This document shows positions 36,027-44,996 of a stretch of 64,000 nt of DNA, piece by piece (the first letter of the stretch is position 1; each line of letters starts with the position of its first letter). The DNA is from Rurimicrobium sp040387755. GTDB taxonomy: Bacteria > Bacteroidota > Bacteroidia > Chitinophagales > Chitinophagaceae. Under the pieces are notes generated by a model, which searched no databases, was not told where the DNA came from, and saw nothing but the letters and a program-made list of their open reading frames with translations. The position numbers and the translations under genes are program-made. Location of the stretch: assembly GCA_040387755.1 (NCBI GenBank), contig JAZKDB010000002.1, positions 1,240,001 to 1,304,000 on the forward strand, in the 5' to 3' direction.

Positions 36027-36957
36027 GTTTATTTCTTCTGTTTTGTACAATCAGTGATCGCATCTGTAATACTACAGAAAGGCAAATCAATCCCATTCCT
36101 GCAAAAAAACCAGCGTTTAATTCCTGATCTTCCCGGTATATCAGTATGGCTAATAATATACCATATACCGGCTCCATATTTACTGTAAGAGTAATGGTAA
36201 AAGAACTAAGCTTCTTTAATGCATTAAGAGCAAGGGTCTGAGCCCAGACAGTACAACATAATGCCAGAATAATCAACCATATCCAATCATTTTTCAGACT
36301 GATTAAATTACGCGGCAAATCTTCTGCAACGCTTAGCAGGTTATCCTGTGCAGGTAAAAAATGGGTATCAGGAATATAGTAAAACAATACAGGTAAGATA
36401 GCTGTGATGATTAAAAATCCGGTGGTCATTTCATAAAAAACCATAGTACGAACCGGGTATTCTGATGCGATTCTCTTATTGTATATCGTGAAAATAGAAC
36501 TCAATAATGCAGCTATAATACCCAATAAAATACCAATACCGTAAAGGTCCTGAAAATGATAAATCAGATACATACCCAGCAATGCCAGTGTTCCTAATGC
36601 CAGTTCCTTGAAGTTGTATTTCGTCTTATTAATCAAAGGGTCCAATATAGATGTGAACACACTGGCAGTAGATAAGCAAACCAGTGCAATAGAGGCATTC
36701 GAAAATTTAATGGCTGCATAAAAGGCTATCCAGTGTGCTGCCATCAGACCACCAATTGTAGCCAATTTTTTCACTCCCTTGGTCTCTACACGCAGCCATT
36801 TCCTGCTGAATAATAAAATGACAAAAACAAACAAGGCTGTTAATAGCATTCTGTACCATACCAACATCGGAGCATCCAGACTAATGAGCTTTCCCAATAC
36901 ACCTGTAAAGCCCCAAAGAAGGACTGCAATATGAAGCTGTATCAGTGCTTTTTTCAT
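36016..36957 (-). CDS. EamA/DMT-superfamily transporter
   Basis: 313 residues from the ATG at 36957 (MKKALIQLHIAVLLWGFTGV); a longer frame upstream runs through the neighbouring terminator and is unlikely. Ten predicted membrane segments in two EamA repeats (about 5-135 and 145-300). Typical landmarks are LLWGFTGVLGKL, SIALVCLSTASVFTSIL at the end of repeat 1 and LTVNMEPVYGILLAIL in repeat 2. It is likely an inner-membrane exporter of a small metabolite or amino acid; the substrate cannot be read from sequence. Confidence 0.88.
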   Translation of the reverse strand: MKKALIQLHIAVLLWGFTGVLGKLISLDAPMLVWYRMLLTALFVFVILLFSRKWLRVETKGVKKLATIGGLMAAHWIAFYAAIKFSNASIALVCLSTASVFTSILDPLINKTKYNFKELALGTLALLGMYLIYHFQDLYGIGILLGIIAALLSSIFTIYNKRIASEYPVRTMVFYEMTTGFLIITAILPVLFYYIPDTHFLPAQDNLLSVAEDLPRNLISLKNDWIWLIILALCCTVWAQTLALNALKKLSSFTITLTVNMEPVYGILLAILIYREDQELNAGFFAGMGLICLSVVLQMRSLIVQNRRNKLKT

Positions 36958-36976
36958 AAAGTTGTAAATCAGAAAC

Positions 36977-37011
36977 AAAAAACTGCTGCATCCAAAATTG
37001 AATGCAGCAGT
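36977..37011 (-). terminator. rho-independent terminator of the T9SS protein gene
   Basis: On the minus strand, ACTGCTGCAT (37011-37002) pairs with ATGCAGCAGT (36991-36982), followed by TTTTTTGTTT. It is 38 bases past the stop of the gene at 37050-38213. Confidence 0.88.
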
Positions 37012-37049
37012 AAAAAAGAAAAGCAAGGTAAGTTAATTCCTTCTAAGTT

Positions 37050-38213
37050 TTACTCCTTAGTTAGAATATAGGTCTTGGTTTCCTCGTCTGAAATCAATTT
37101 TAAATAATAAATACCCTCAGGCAAATGACCTAAATCAATAAGCTCATTCTCTTTGGTCCACTCCTTCAACATAACCACCTTACCGTAACAGTTCAGCAGG
37201 ACAACATTTCCATATCCACCATTTTCAGACATAATATGCAGTTCCTGATGCACCGGATTGGGATAAATAAGTTCATTTCTTGTTGATTGGCTGATAAAAA
37301 TTTTTTGAACATTTGAATAACTAAGCATTCCTGCTTTGTCTTTTATTTTTATGCGATAGAAGTTATTCTTCAAAAAGGGACTCCTGTCATAATGAAAATA
37401 TTCCCTGTCGATGTTTTCCTCAACAGCAATTGCCCTTATTTCAGCAATATCAGAATAATTCAATCCATCATCACTTCTTTGAATCACAAATAATTCCGCA
37501 TTACTACTTCCGGAGACGCGCCATTTTAAAAGCACATCCTGCTTATCCTTCATGATATCAAAATCCAACAATTGTACCGGTAATACAACACCTGAGGCAC
37601 CGGTATTGGTATAAAAGTCTGTACCGGCCGAATTCCATTTCACACCTCCACCATCAGCTCCTGGCAGATTATCGGGGATATAGCTAACCGTGTCTCTGCA
37701 AGTTGCACCCTGGCTTATTCTTAAATATCGGGGAAGTGCTCCCGTATTGGAATAATTACCTGCTACAGAAAAACTTGACACACCTGCCAACGACTGATCG
37801 AAAAACAGCACATAAACATCTGAACCAAATGTCTGAAGGTCATAATTTATAGCATTGTCTTTGGAAATAAGGACAACATTCTTATTGGCAGGAATCAACC
37901 CGCTCATAGCTGTTGTTATCGTGCCTGCTGAGTTCGTAATCAGGCCGGAAGTAGCCGGACTGGTCCAAATCGAAGGTGAGGCTGCTCCATCAATAGAAAA
38001 AGAAGTGGTTGAGGTACTTGTTCCATAACTCAGAAAAATAGAATTGACATTCACGGCTGCAGCTCCTGTATTGAATACAACAAATTCGTTCTTCCCTTCT
38101 CCAGCAGATGCACCAGCATTAGAGGCATCTGCCATTAAGCCAGATATATAAGGACATTGAGCTAGAGAATTGAAGCTGGCAAAAACAAAAAGGAATCCCA
38201 ATAACTGTTTCAT
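37050..38213 (-). CDS. secreted lamin-tail-like protein with type A T9SS sorting domain
   Basis: 387 residues from the ATG at 38213 (MKQLLGFLFVFASFNSLAQ, signal peptide). Residues 20-180 resemble a lamin-tail-type beta-sandwich (NEFVVFNTGAAAVNVNSIFLSYG). About 205-300 is a fibronectin-like module common before T9SS tails (LLDFDIMKDKQDVLLKWRVS, FVIQRSDDGLNYSDIAE). The last 75 residues form the type A sorting domain: YPNPVHQELHIMSE, NCYGKVVML, LGHLPEGIYYLKLI. It is probably displayed on or released from the cell surface. Function unknown. Confidence 0.88.
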   Translation of the reverse strand: MKQLLGFLFVFASFNSLAQCPYISGLMADASNAGASAGEGKNEFVVFNTGAAAVNVNSIFLSYGTSTSTTSFSIDGAASPSIWTSPATSGLITNSAGTITTAMSGLIPANKNVVLISKDNAINYDLQTFGSDVYVLFFDQSLAGVSSFSVAGNYSNTGALPRYLRISQGATCRDTVSYIPDNLPGADGGGVKWNSAGTDFYTNTGASGVVLPVQLLDFDIMKDKQDVLLKWRVSGSSNAELFVIQRSDDGLNYSDIAEIRAIAVEENIDREYFHYDRSPFLKNNFYRIKIKDKAGMLSYSNVQKIFISQSTRNELIYPNPVHQELHIMSENGGYGNVVLLNCYGKVVMLKEWTKENELIDLGHLPEGIYYLKLISDEETKTYILTKE

Positions 38214-38303
38214 TTTGAGCAATTTTGCTCAAAGAAACTCACTAAATTAAACAAAAATAAATATACTATTTTTACAAAAAATATAATTTACAATAAACAA
38301 TTA

Positions 38304-38882
38304 TCATATACTTGATTTAAAACTTAGTCTATGTAAATCAGTAAAACCATGATGCAGAATTGCCCGCTTATGTTCCAATGTTGGGTAACCTTTATTGGTA
38401 TCCCATGCATAATGAGGATGCTGTACATGAGCCTCAGCCATAAAATCATCCCGATAAGTTTTGGCCAGAATGCTGGCCGCAGCAATACTGGCAAATTTGC
38501 TGTCTCCTTTTACAATACATTGGTGTGGAATACCCAAATAAGGGATAAAGCGATTTCCATCAATCAACAGCAACTCAGGTACAACCTTTAGCTGCCCAAC
38601 CGCTTCGTGCATTCCCTTAATGGAGGCTTTGAGGATATTTATACGATCAATTTCGTGATTATCAATAGCAGCCACAGCAAAAGCTATTGCCTCACTTTCG
38701 ATAACAGGTCGGAGTAATATGCGCTGAGCCTCACTCAATTGCTTACTGTCATTGAGTAATGGATGATAAAAATCCGGTGCCAGAATAACCGCTGCTGCAA
38801 ATACAGGACCTGCCAAACAACCACGTCCTGCCTCATCGCAGCCTGCTTCTATGAGTCCCTTTTGATAAAATGCCGATAACAT
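38304..38882 (-). CDS. rnhB: ribonuclease HII
   Basis: 192 residues from the ATG at 38882 (MLSAFYQKGLIEAGCDEAGRG); a start eight codons earlier is possible but lacks support. Removes ribonucleotides from DNA and RNA primers from RNA-DNA hybrids. The metal-binding acidic residues are in CDEAGRG (Asp 16, Glu 17), LLIDGN and the KTYRDDFM region. KGDSKFASIAAASILAKTYR is the characteristic RNase HII block. It is divergent from the pseudouridine synthase gene. A TAGTTTTG box lies 26-33 bases upstream of the start. Confidence 0.95.
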   Translation of the reverse strand: MLSAFYQKGLIEAGCDEAGRGCLAGPVFAAAVILAPDFYHPLLNDSKQLSEAQRILLRPVIESEAIAFAVAAIDNHEIDRINILKASIKGMHEAVGQLKVVPELLLIDGNRFIPYLGIPHQCIVKGDSKFASIAAASILAKTYRDDFMAEAHVQHPHYAWDTNKGYPTLEHKRAILHHGFTDLHRLSFKSSI

Positions 38883-38907
38883 ATTAATTGCTTTACTCCG
38901 ATACAAA

Positions 38908-38915
38908 CAAAACTA
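38908..38915 (-). promoter_or_regulatory. -7 element of rnhB
   Basis: The minus strand reads TAGTTTTG, a full TAnnTTTG match, 26 bases from the rnhB ATG. No TTG lies at the standard spacing. Confidence 0.45.
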
Positions 38916-39013
38916 CAATTAATTGCCAAAAGAGAATAATAGACTTGCTTCCCGTAACTTCGCCGTTGGCGCTATAGTTATCGATAGTCACTTCAAGAGC
39001 GCAAATAATAAAC

Positions 39014-40630
39014 ATGAGTAAAAAAACAAATCCAAATTCTTATTTCGAAAAAACTTTCGGAAAAGCTGCCAGCGAAAAAACAGACAAACATTCGGGAGAG
39101 CGCAGTGAGAAAAAATCATTTGGCGATAAAAGAAAAGATAGTTCAAAAGACGGAAGAAAATCCGGTGCCGAAGGCCGTTTTGAATCCAGAGACCGTAAAC
39201 CTTTTGATAGAAAAGAGGGCGATGCACCACGCAAAAGATTTGACGACAAAGACAGTAAGCCATTCGAGAGAAGAGAACGAGGTGATGCACCCCGCAAATC
39301 TTTCGACAGAAAAGATGGTGATGCGCCGCGCAGAAGATTTGAGGATAATGACGGAAAACCTTTTGAAAGAAGAGAGCGCAGCGATGCACCACGCAAATCT
39401 TTCGACAGAAAGGATGGTGATGCTCCGCGAAAAAGATTTGACGACAAAGACGGTAAGCCATTTGAAAGAAGAGAACGCAGTGATGCACCGCGCAAATCTT
39501 TCGACAGGAAAGACGGAGATGCGCCGCGCAGAAGATTTGAGGATAATGACGGAAAACCTTTTGAAAGAAGAGAGCGCAGTGATGCACCGCGTAAATCTTT
39601 TGACAGAAAAGATGGAGATGCACCACGCAAAAGATTTGAGGATAAAAACGAACGCCCTTCTGACCGTTCCAAAAAACCTTATGACAAAAACAATCGTGGT
39701 GATTTCAAAAAAGATGCGCCCAACAGAAGACCAAATTTTGATGAAAATGAATTGAATGAAGAGCGCAAGCCATTGCGTGATAACGAAAATCAAACTTTCA
39801 TTACCCGCGACAATCAGGTACACAATACCAAGATTGGCGCACACCTGAAACCCCGCAAGGCACGCTTTGACGAAGAAGATGATTTTGAAGACGACCTGGT
39901 AATGCCCGAAAAAGCGCCCGAAAAAATGCCCTTGAACAAATACATTGCGCATTGTGGTATTTGCAGCCGTAGAGATGCGGTAGAATTTATCAAGCAAGGC
40001 AAAGTGAAAGTAAATGGTGAACTGGCCACAGAACCAGGTATGAAAGTTGCCGATGGAGATGCGGTGAGTGTGGCAGGTAAGAAAATCGTTCCTACCAAAA
40101 ACCTTGCATACATTCTCCTGAACAAACCCAAAGGATTCATCACCACTACAGAGGACGAAAAAGGCCGCAGAACCATTATGGATTTGGTAGCCAGCTCCGA
40201 AGTAGACCGTCTCTACCCTATCGGACGACTGGACCGTAACACTACAGGACTGATTATCCTGACCAATGATGGCGAACTAGCACAAAAATTATCTCACCCA
40301 AAATACAACGTCAAAAAAATCTATCAGGTCACTCTGGACAAACCGATTACCAAAATAGATTTTGAAAAAATATTAGCCGGTGTCACGTTGGAAGATGGCA
40401 TTGCTCCGGTAGATTCTCTGGCGATGCTGGAAGAAAAAAACGAAGTGGGTATAGAAATCCACAGCGGTAAAAACCGTATTGTACGCCGCATATTTGAATC
40501 ACTGGGTTATCAGGTCGAAAAGCTGGACAGAGTAATGTATGCAGGCCTGACCAAGAAAAATATTCCACGTGGTAAATGGCGTTTACTCACCGACCGCGAA
40601 GTTATTCTACTAAAACATTTTAAAAGTTAG
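39014..40630 (+). CDS. rluB: RluB-type 23S rRNA pseudouridine synthase with long repetitive N-terminal arm
   Basis: 538 residues. Residues 1-300 form a highly charged disordered arm (Arg, Lys, Asp, Glu) containing four tandem 33-residue repeats (82-213) of the type KPFERRERSDAPRKSFD. An S4 RNA-binding domain follows at about 304-352 (MPLNKYIAHCGICSRRDAVEF, KVKVNGELA). The catalytic domain runs from about 365, with the catalytic Asp 407 in GRLDRNTTG. KNRIVRRIFESLGYQVEKLDR closes it. RsuA/RluB enzymes convert U2605-region uridine of 23S rRNA. An amidohydrolase gene begins 12 bases later. Confidence 0.9.
   Translation: MSKKTNPNSYFEKTFGKAASEKTDKHSGERSEKKSFGDKRKDSSKDGRKSGAEGRFESRDRKPFDRKEGDAPRKRFDDKDSKPFERRERGDAPRKSFDRKDGDAPRRRFEDNDGKPFERRERSDAPRKSFDRKDGDAPRKRFDDKDGKPFERRERSDAPRKSFDRKDGDAPRRRFEDNDGKPFERRERSDAPRKSFDRKDGDAPRKRFEDKNERPSDRSKKPYDKNNRGDFKKDAPNRRPNFDENELNEERKPLRDNENQTFITRDNQVHNTKIGAHLKPRKARFDEEDDFEDDLVMPEKAPEKMPLNKYIAHCGICSRRDAVEFIKQGKVKVNGELATEPGMKVADGDAVSVAGKKIVPTKNLAYILLNKPKGFITTTEDEKGRRTIMDLVASSEVDRLYPIGRLDRNTTGLIILTNDGELAQKLSHPKYNVKKIYQVTLDKPITKIDFEKILAGVTLEDGIAPVDSLAMLEEKNEVGIEIHSGKNRIVRRIFESLGYQVEKLDRVMYAGLTKKNIPRGKWRLLTDREVILLKHFKS
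39197..39652 (+). repeat. 99-nt coding tandem repeat in rluB
   Basis: Four in-frame 99-nt copies (39257-39652), preceded by a partial copy (39197-39256). Copies 1 and 3 end in RRRFEDNDG, copies 2 and 4 in RKRF plus an acidic tail. The array therefore has a 198-nt higher-order period, as expected from duplication of a two-unit block. Several long open frames on the other strand and frame here are by-products of this repeat. Confidence 0.92.
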
Positions 40631-40642
40631 TGTATAGCTTTT

Positions 40643-41797
40643 ATGTTACTCAGTGCAGATAAAATCCATGACGGACAACAATGGCTGGCACCCGGCTCCG
40701 TCCTCGAAATAGAGGAGCAATCGGGCACCATTATTGCGATTCATCCTCATCTGCAGAACGAAAATGTACAACATTTCGAAGGCATGATTTGCCCGGGCTT
40801 TATCAATGCACATTGCCATGCAGAGCTCAGCCATATGAAAGGTGCTATTGCCGAACATACAGGGCTGACAGGTTTTTTGCAGCAAGTGATGCATAAAAGA
40901 AATGACTACAGCGACGTACAAAAAGAAACAGCACGCAACAAAGCTGTACAAGAAATGTACGACAACGGAATTGTAGCTGTAGGTGACATAGCCAATACCG
41001 GCGATACCTTAGCCCTTCGCGAAAAAGGCTTGCTACATTGGTACACATTTGTTGAGTCTATTGGTTTTAATCCTGCCCGTGCACAAAGCAGTTTCGACTA
41101 TGCCTTCAAAATATGGTCGGAATTTTCGGCTCAAAAAACTGATGACAAACTGTTGCAGCAAAGTATCGTTGCCCATGCACCTTATTCAGTTTCCTCCGAT
41201 TTGTTTGCGCTGATAGCTGCGCACCAACCGAAGTGCAGTATGTCTGTGCATAATCAGGAATCTGCTGCAGAGAACGAATATTACCAATCCAAAACAGGCG
41301 CTTTTGTCGAATTCCTGAGAGGAATTGGCATAGATGACAGCACATTCAGTGCATCATCCAAAAGCTCTCTGCAAACTTATGCCCATTGGATTATTGAAGA
41401 GAAACCACTGATATTGGTACATAACAGTTTCAGTGAAAAAGCGGATATCGAATTTGCGATAAAGCGATTTAAACAGTTGTACTGGTGTCTTTGCCCCAAC
41501 GCCAATCTCTACATCGAAAACCAATTACCCGATATCCCGCTATTGATGAGTTGTAATGCACAAATCTGCATCGGAACAGACAGCCTGGCTTCCAATCATC
41601 AATTGTCTATCCTTGCCGAATTGTTGAGTATAGACCATCAATTTCCTGAGATTGGCTGGGAACAATTACTACGCTGGGCTACATGGAATGGTGCTTGTGC
41701 CTTGCAAATGCAAGAGCAACTGGGCTGCATAGAAGCCCATAAAAAGCCCGGCATCCTGTGGATTAAAAAAGACTTTAGCCTCCAAAAACTTTATTAA
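40643..41797 (+). CDS. amidohydrolase, chlorohydrolase/deaminase class
   Basis: 384 residues; a metal-dependent TIM-barrel hydrolase. Metal ligands: HCH in FINAHCHAELSHMKG (His 57, His 59), a third His in VHNQESAAENEYY (which also holds the Glu of this class), and the Asp of CIGTDSLASNHQLS. The pattern is that of the TRZ/ATZ deaminase group (cytosine, guanine or aminofutalosine type deaminases); the exact substrate is not readable. It is translated in a row with rluB (12 bases) and hscB (1-base stop/start overlap at 41797). Confidence 0.82.
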   Translation: MLLSADKIHDGQQWLAPGSVLEIEEQSGTIIAIHPHLQNENVQHFEGMICPGFINAHCHAELSHMKGAIAEHTGLTGFLQQVMHKRNDYSDVQKETARNKAVQEMYDNGIVAVGDIANTGDTLALREKGLLHWYTFVESIGFNPARAQSSFDYAFKIWSEFSAQKTDDKLLQQSIVAHAPYSVSSDLFALIAAHQPKCSMSVHNQESAAENEYYQSKTGAFVEFLRGIGIDDSTFSASSKSSLQTYAHWIIEEKPLILVHNSFSEKADIEFAIKRFKQLYWCLCPNANLYIENQLPDIPLLMSCNAQICIGTDSLASNHQLSILAELLSIDHQFPEIGWEQLLRWATWNGACALQMQEQLGCIEAHKKPGILWIKKDFSLQKLY

Positions 41798-42327
41798 TGG
41801 ACAATTATTTCAGCTTATTTGAACTTCCCCTTTCGCTACGCCCGGATGCGGCAGAAGTAAAAAAAATGTTCTACAAACTGAGCAAGCAATATCACCCGGA
41901 CCGTGTAGCGCAAACCGATGAAGCGGCAAAGGCCGAAGTACTACAAAAAGCGGCAATGGTCAATGATGCTTACAAGACATTAAGCGACCCTGATAAGACG
42001 ATAGCTTATGTACTGCGACTCTATAAAATGCTGGAAGAAGAAGAAAAATATGAATTGCCTCCGGCTTTTTTGATGGAAATGATGGACCTGAATGAGGCCG
42101 TATCAGATTATGAAGATGCCCCGGAAAATGAACCATTGAAAATACAGGCAGAACAAGCTTTGGCCGAGCAACTGGAAGCCTGGGAAAATCAGATGCTGCA
42201 GCTCATCCCTTTATTTGAGCAGGCAGAGGAAAAAGAAGCTGTATTACTAAAAATTAAAGATTTCTATTTCAGAAAAAAATACTTGTTGCGAATTAAAGAA
42301 AGATTCTCTACATTTGCATCCCGCTGA
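41797..42327 (+). CDS. hscB: Fe-S cluster assembly co-chaperone HscB
   Basis: 176 residues. A J domain at about 1-75 has the HPD motif in KQYHPDRVAQ. The C-terminal three-helix domain (about 90-176) is typical of HscB and would bind the scaffold IscU: LPPAFLMEMMDLNEAVSDYE followed by the helical tail. HscB passes IscU to the Hsp70 HscA. No hscA or isc genes are in the window. There is no N-terminal zinc-binding extension. The start shares one base with the stop of the preceding amidohydrolase gene. Confidence 0.88.
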   Translation: MDNYFSLFELPLSLRPDAAEVKKMFYKLSKQYHPDRVAQTDEAAKAEVLQKAAMVNDAYKTLSDPDKTIAYVLRLYKMLEEEEKYELPPAFLMEMMDLNEAVSDYEDAPENEPLKIQAEQALAEQLEAWENQMLQLIPLFEQAEEKEAVLLKIKDFYFRKKYLLRIKERFSTFASR

Positions 42328-42388
42328 TAACAAAAGCGGGTACTTACAGCTACCAAAGCACACAATGTAAGGAGATTAAATAAAAAAT

Positions 42389-42472
42389 GCCCAGATGGCG
42401 GAATTGGTAGACGCGCTAGACTCAAAATCTTGTATTCGCAAGGATGTGCAGGTTCGATTCCTGTTCTGGGCA
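42389..42472 (+). tRNA. tRNA-Leu, anticodon CAA
   Basis: 84 bases. The acceptor stem GCCCAGA (42389-42395) pairs with TCTGGGC (42465-42471), with discriminator A. The D arm GGCGGAATTGGTAGACGC is typical of leucine tRNAs. The anticodon loop CTCAAAA gives CAA, reading UUG. A variable arm (long, class II) and the T arm GGTTCGATTCC follow. CCA is not encoded. It lies 61 bases after hscB. Confidence 0.95.
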
Positions 42473-42482
42473 CTTAAATTTC

Positions 42483-42515
42483 AAGGAGTTACGTTCATCC
42501 GTAGCTCCTTTTTCT
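42483..42515 (+). terminator. terminator after tRNA-Leu
   Basis: AAGGAGTTACG (42483-42493) pairs with CGTAGCTCCTT (42500-42510), with one G-U pair, followed by a T-rich run. It is 10 bases after the tRNA. Confidence 0.88.
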
Positions 42516-42672
42516 TTTCTACCTTTTCTGCCTGCATACTGTCCTGTTTCGACCGCTGCCTGAGCGTTGCCGAATCTATAATCATAGAAAGAAAACAGTG
42601 ATTTATATAAGAAGTTACGGAGCCATTAGCACGACCTTTGCTTAAGGATATAACCTTTTAAAAAAATGAGCC

Positions 42673-44235
42673 ATGCTTAATCTAATACTTTCAAAACAAA
42701 GCAATCATTTGAGCCTTCATCTGATTCTTCCTTGCCTGCTTTTTTCTGCAGTGGCCTACTCGCAGTCGGCAACACTGACACCGGTTATGGATATCGGTAT
42801 GCATAAGGTTACGGTAGATGTACCTGCAAAATACTCGGCGGCATTTCCGGCAGGCAAGGTGCTCGATGTAAAGTCGGGTTATACCGTTTCGGTTTTCCAC
42901 GCAGGCGGAATGAATAAGCCGAGGTTTATGGCTTTCAGCCCGGCTGGAGTATTGCATGTTTCGGATATGAATACGGGTAAGGTGCTCGCCCTGCCGGATG
43001 CAGATAATGATGGTGTTGCTGATGCTGTGATAGAAGCTGCAAGCGGATTTACAGGCAATCACGATATCAAATTTTACAAAGGAGCCCTCTATGTAACAGA
43101 GCCTACACGCATCTGGAAATGTACCGACCTGGATGCTGATGGCATCTATGAAACGAAGGTTATTTTCATCAGTAATATCGGAGCCAATGAAACCAACGGC
43201 CATACTACACGTACCATTATTTTCGATGCAGATAATGCAAAAGTGTACGTATCTGTAGGTTCATCCTGCAATGTGTGCAGAGAAAATCATCGTGCTATTA
43301 TTGAACAGTATAATGACGATGGTACAGGACGCAGGGTGTTTGCATCCGGAACGAGAAATGCAGTGGGGATGGCTTTACATCCTGTTACCAATAAGCTCTG
43401 GGCCAACAACAATGGCAGCGACCAGCAAGGTAATGAAATACCACCAGAATGGATAGATATCGTAAGAGATGGTGGATTCTATGGGCATCCTTTTGCTTAT
43501 GGTAGTGGTGTTTGGTTCGATTTTACTGCGCACCCCCAATACACAGCTTTACTACCCATTACCGCTACCGATTCTTCAAAAGTGGCTACACTGGTACAAC
43601 CTGCTGCATTAATCCGTGCGCACTCAGCCCCTATGGCACTTCAGTTTCTCAATTCAAAATTTAGTAGTGGCATGCAGCATGGCTTTCTTACTGCTTTGCG
43701 GGGCTCCTGGAATACTACAGCACCCAACAATTTCAGAGGATTTAAAGTCATCTATGGTCACCTTTCTTCGGATATAGATACTACTGTAGATTATGTGGCC
43801 GATTTTTGTAGCGGCTTTCTGACCGACACGGTAGCCAGAATATTTTGGGGCAGACCTGTAGGTATTGCCGTGGATGACAAGGGTAAAGTATATGTAAGCT
43901 CGGACGAGGGCAATAAAGCGATTCTTGTTTTTACACCAACCGAAAGTGGCGGAATCAATTCATTAAACAATTCGGGCTTTGGGGTTGGAGTCATTTATCC
44001 TAACCCTGTAAAAAACCAGTTTACTATTTCACTTATTCTGGCCGAGCCGGCAAAAGTAACAGCGATACTGTATGATATCAGCGGTAAGCCTGTTAGTTCG
44101 GTATTGAATCAGACCTTTATTACCGGAGCTCATGAGCAGCAGATAGCGCTCAGGGATGTACCTGCAGGATCTTATTTTCTGAAAATTACAGCCGACAATA
44201 ATACGGTTACCCAGAAGCTTGTGGTGATTGATTAA
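42673..44235 (+). CDS. PQQ-dependent sugar-dehydrogenase-like beta-propeller with type A T9SS domain
   Basis: 520 residues with a signal peptide (SLHLILPCLLFSAVAYSQ region). Residues about 55-420 form a propeller of the soluble glucose/sorbosone dehydrogenase family: VSVFHAGGMNKPRFMAFSPAGVLHVSD, FASGTRNAVGMALHPVTNKLWANNNGSDQQG, GHPFAYG, WGRPVGIAVDDKGKVYVSSDEG. Cofactor use (PQQ) is by family. The C-terminal 80 residues are a type A sorting domain (VIYPNPVKNQFTISL, LRDVPAGSYFLKITADNN). The ORF directly behind the stop is in the same frame. Confidence 0.88.
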   Translation: MLNLILSKQSNHLSLHLILPCLLFSAVAYSQSATLTPVMDIGMHKVTVDVPAKYSAAFPAGKVLDVKSGYTVSVFHAGGMNKPRFMAFSPAGVLHVSDMNTGKVLALPDADNDGVADAVIEAASGFTGNHDIKFYKGALYVTEPTRIWKCTDLDADGIYETKVIFISNIGANETNGHTTRTIIFDADNAKVYVSVGSSCNVCRENHRAIIEQYNDDGTGRRVFASGTRNAVGMALHPVTNKLWANNNGSDQQGNEIPPEWIDIVRDGGFYGHPFAYGSGVWFDFTAHPQYTALLPITATDSSKVATLVQPAALIRAHSAPMALQFLNSKFSSGMQHGFLTALRGSWNTTAPNNFRGFKVIYGHLSSDIDTTVDYVADFCSGFLTDTVARIFWGRPVGIAVDDKGKVYVSSDEGNKAILVFTPTESGGINSLNNSGFGVGVIYPNPVKNQFTISLILAEPAKVTAILYDISGKPVSSVLNQTFITGAHEQQIALRDVPAGSYFLKITADNNTVTQKLVVID

Positions 44236-44241
44236 GGCCCT

Positions 44242-44523
44242 TTGGTTCGTGAAGTGGTAAGGAAATATGTTGAGGACAATCCAAAGGTTACATTGATGCA
44301 ATTGAAGGACATATTTCCAGACGAATTGCTAAGACGTTATGGAATATTTCAAACAGAGGCTCAAGCAAGGGCAATTTCAGGTAAAAGGGATAGGTACTTT
44401 TTGAAAGCTGAGCACCTAATCAAATTGAAGAAAGAAACGATTGCTGTTTGTAGTCAATTCACCTTTGAAAATATTCAACCATTTTTGAAAGTTGCAAAGA
44501 GTATTGGTTACAAGATTAAGTAG
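44242..44523 (+). pseudogene. C-terminal gene remnant in frame behind the propeller gene
   Basis: 93 codons opening at a TTG 6 bases after the TAA at 44233-44235 and in the same frame as the upstream gene, with no stop between. The residues (VREVVRKYVEDNPKVTLMQL, DRYFLKAEHLIKLKKE, NIQPFLKVAKSIGYKI) read like the compact C-terminal part of a larger cytoplasmic protein. I cannot name the family. There is no ATG, no promoter and no start context. Best read as the 3' end of a gene whose front was lost in a rearrangement. Confidence 0.5.
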
Positions 44524-44539
44524 CTTAGAATTGAAATGA

Positions 44540-44571
44540 AGCCGCGACGATCGTCGCGGCTCTTTCATTTT
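44540..44571. terminator. perfect palindrome terminator
   Basis: A 22-base perfect palindrome (44540-44561) centred on GATC, flanked by AATGAA and TTTCATT, which extend the pairing. It sits between convergent coding regions and can act in both directions. Confidence 0.8.
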
Positions 44572-44996
44572 AAATAGTTTTTTTGTGCACTATCAATTTC
44601 ATGATTGAAATTTGTCACTTTTTGAATGTTTACTATTTTATTATCTTCAACATAAACGAGCTGATTCGCATAATGAAGGAAGCTTAATTTCATTGTTTTA
44701 TTTTCTTCATCGAATAGAGTATTTCTAAAATTTTTGAAATTAGTTGTGTCCAAACTTGTTATTAGGACAAAATTATCCTGTTTTTTGGGGGATAGAAGTT
44801 CATCTCCATTTAGGTGTATACAATTTTTACATTGACAAGATGGAATTATTAAATAAACAGCCCTTTCTTTCAATGAAACTTTAAAATTGTCGTTTAAAAA
44901 TTTTTTGAATTCATTAGTTTCTTTACGAAATGGTTCTGTATTACATGAAATAGATATGCTACAGATTAAAAAGGTAATACTTAAAAGTTGTTTCAT
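44565..44996 (-). CDS. small thiol-containing lipoprotein
   Basis: 143 residues with a lipoprotein signal (lipobox SISC, Cys 18). The strand AVYLIIPSCQCKNCIHLNG (about 47-64) has three Cys spaced CxCxxC directly after a hydrophobic strand, as in small thioredoxin-like lipoproteins found next to propeller lipoproteins in Bacteroidota. The rest alternates helices and strands compatible with a thioredoxin-like fold. Its start overlaps the end of the DUF4221-like gene by 38 bases, indicating coupled expression. Confidence 0.62.
   Translation of the reverse strand: MKQLLSITFLICSISISCNTEPFRKETNEFKKFLNDNFKVSLKERAVYLIIPSCQCKNCIHLNGDELLSPKKQDNFVLITSLDTTNFKNFRNTLFDEENKTMKLSFLHYANQLVYVEDNKIVNIQKVTNFNHEIDSAQKNYLK

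Noticed and set aside
39040..39997. Long antisense and alternative-frame ORFs over rluB
   Set aside because: They arise from the 99-nt in-frame repeat, which keeps several frames open. Their products are low-complexity and lack start context.
42395..42601. 68-residue ORF overlapping the tRNA
   Set aside because: It begins inside tRNA-Leu and crosses its terminator; the cloverleaf explains the sequence.
44233..44523. Programmed stop read-through of the propeller gene
   Set aside because: The upstream protein ends in a T9SS sorting domain that must be C-terminal, and TAA is the least permissive stop. A gene remnant fits better.
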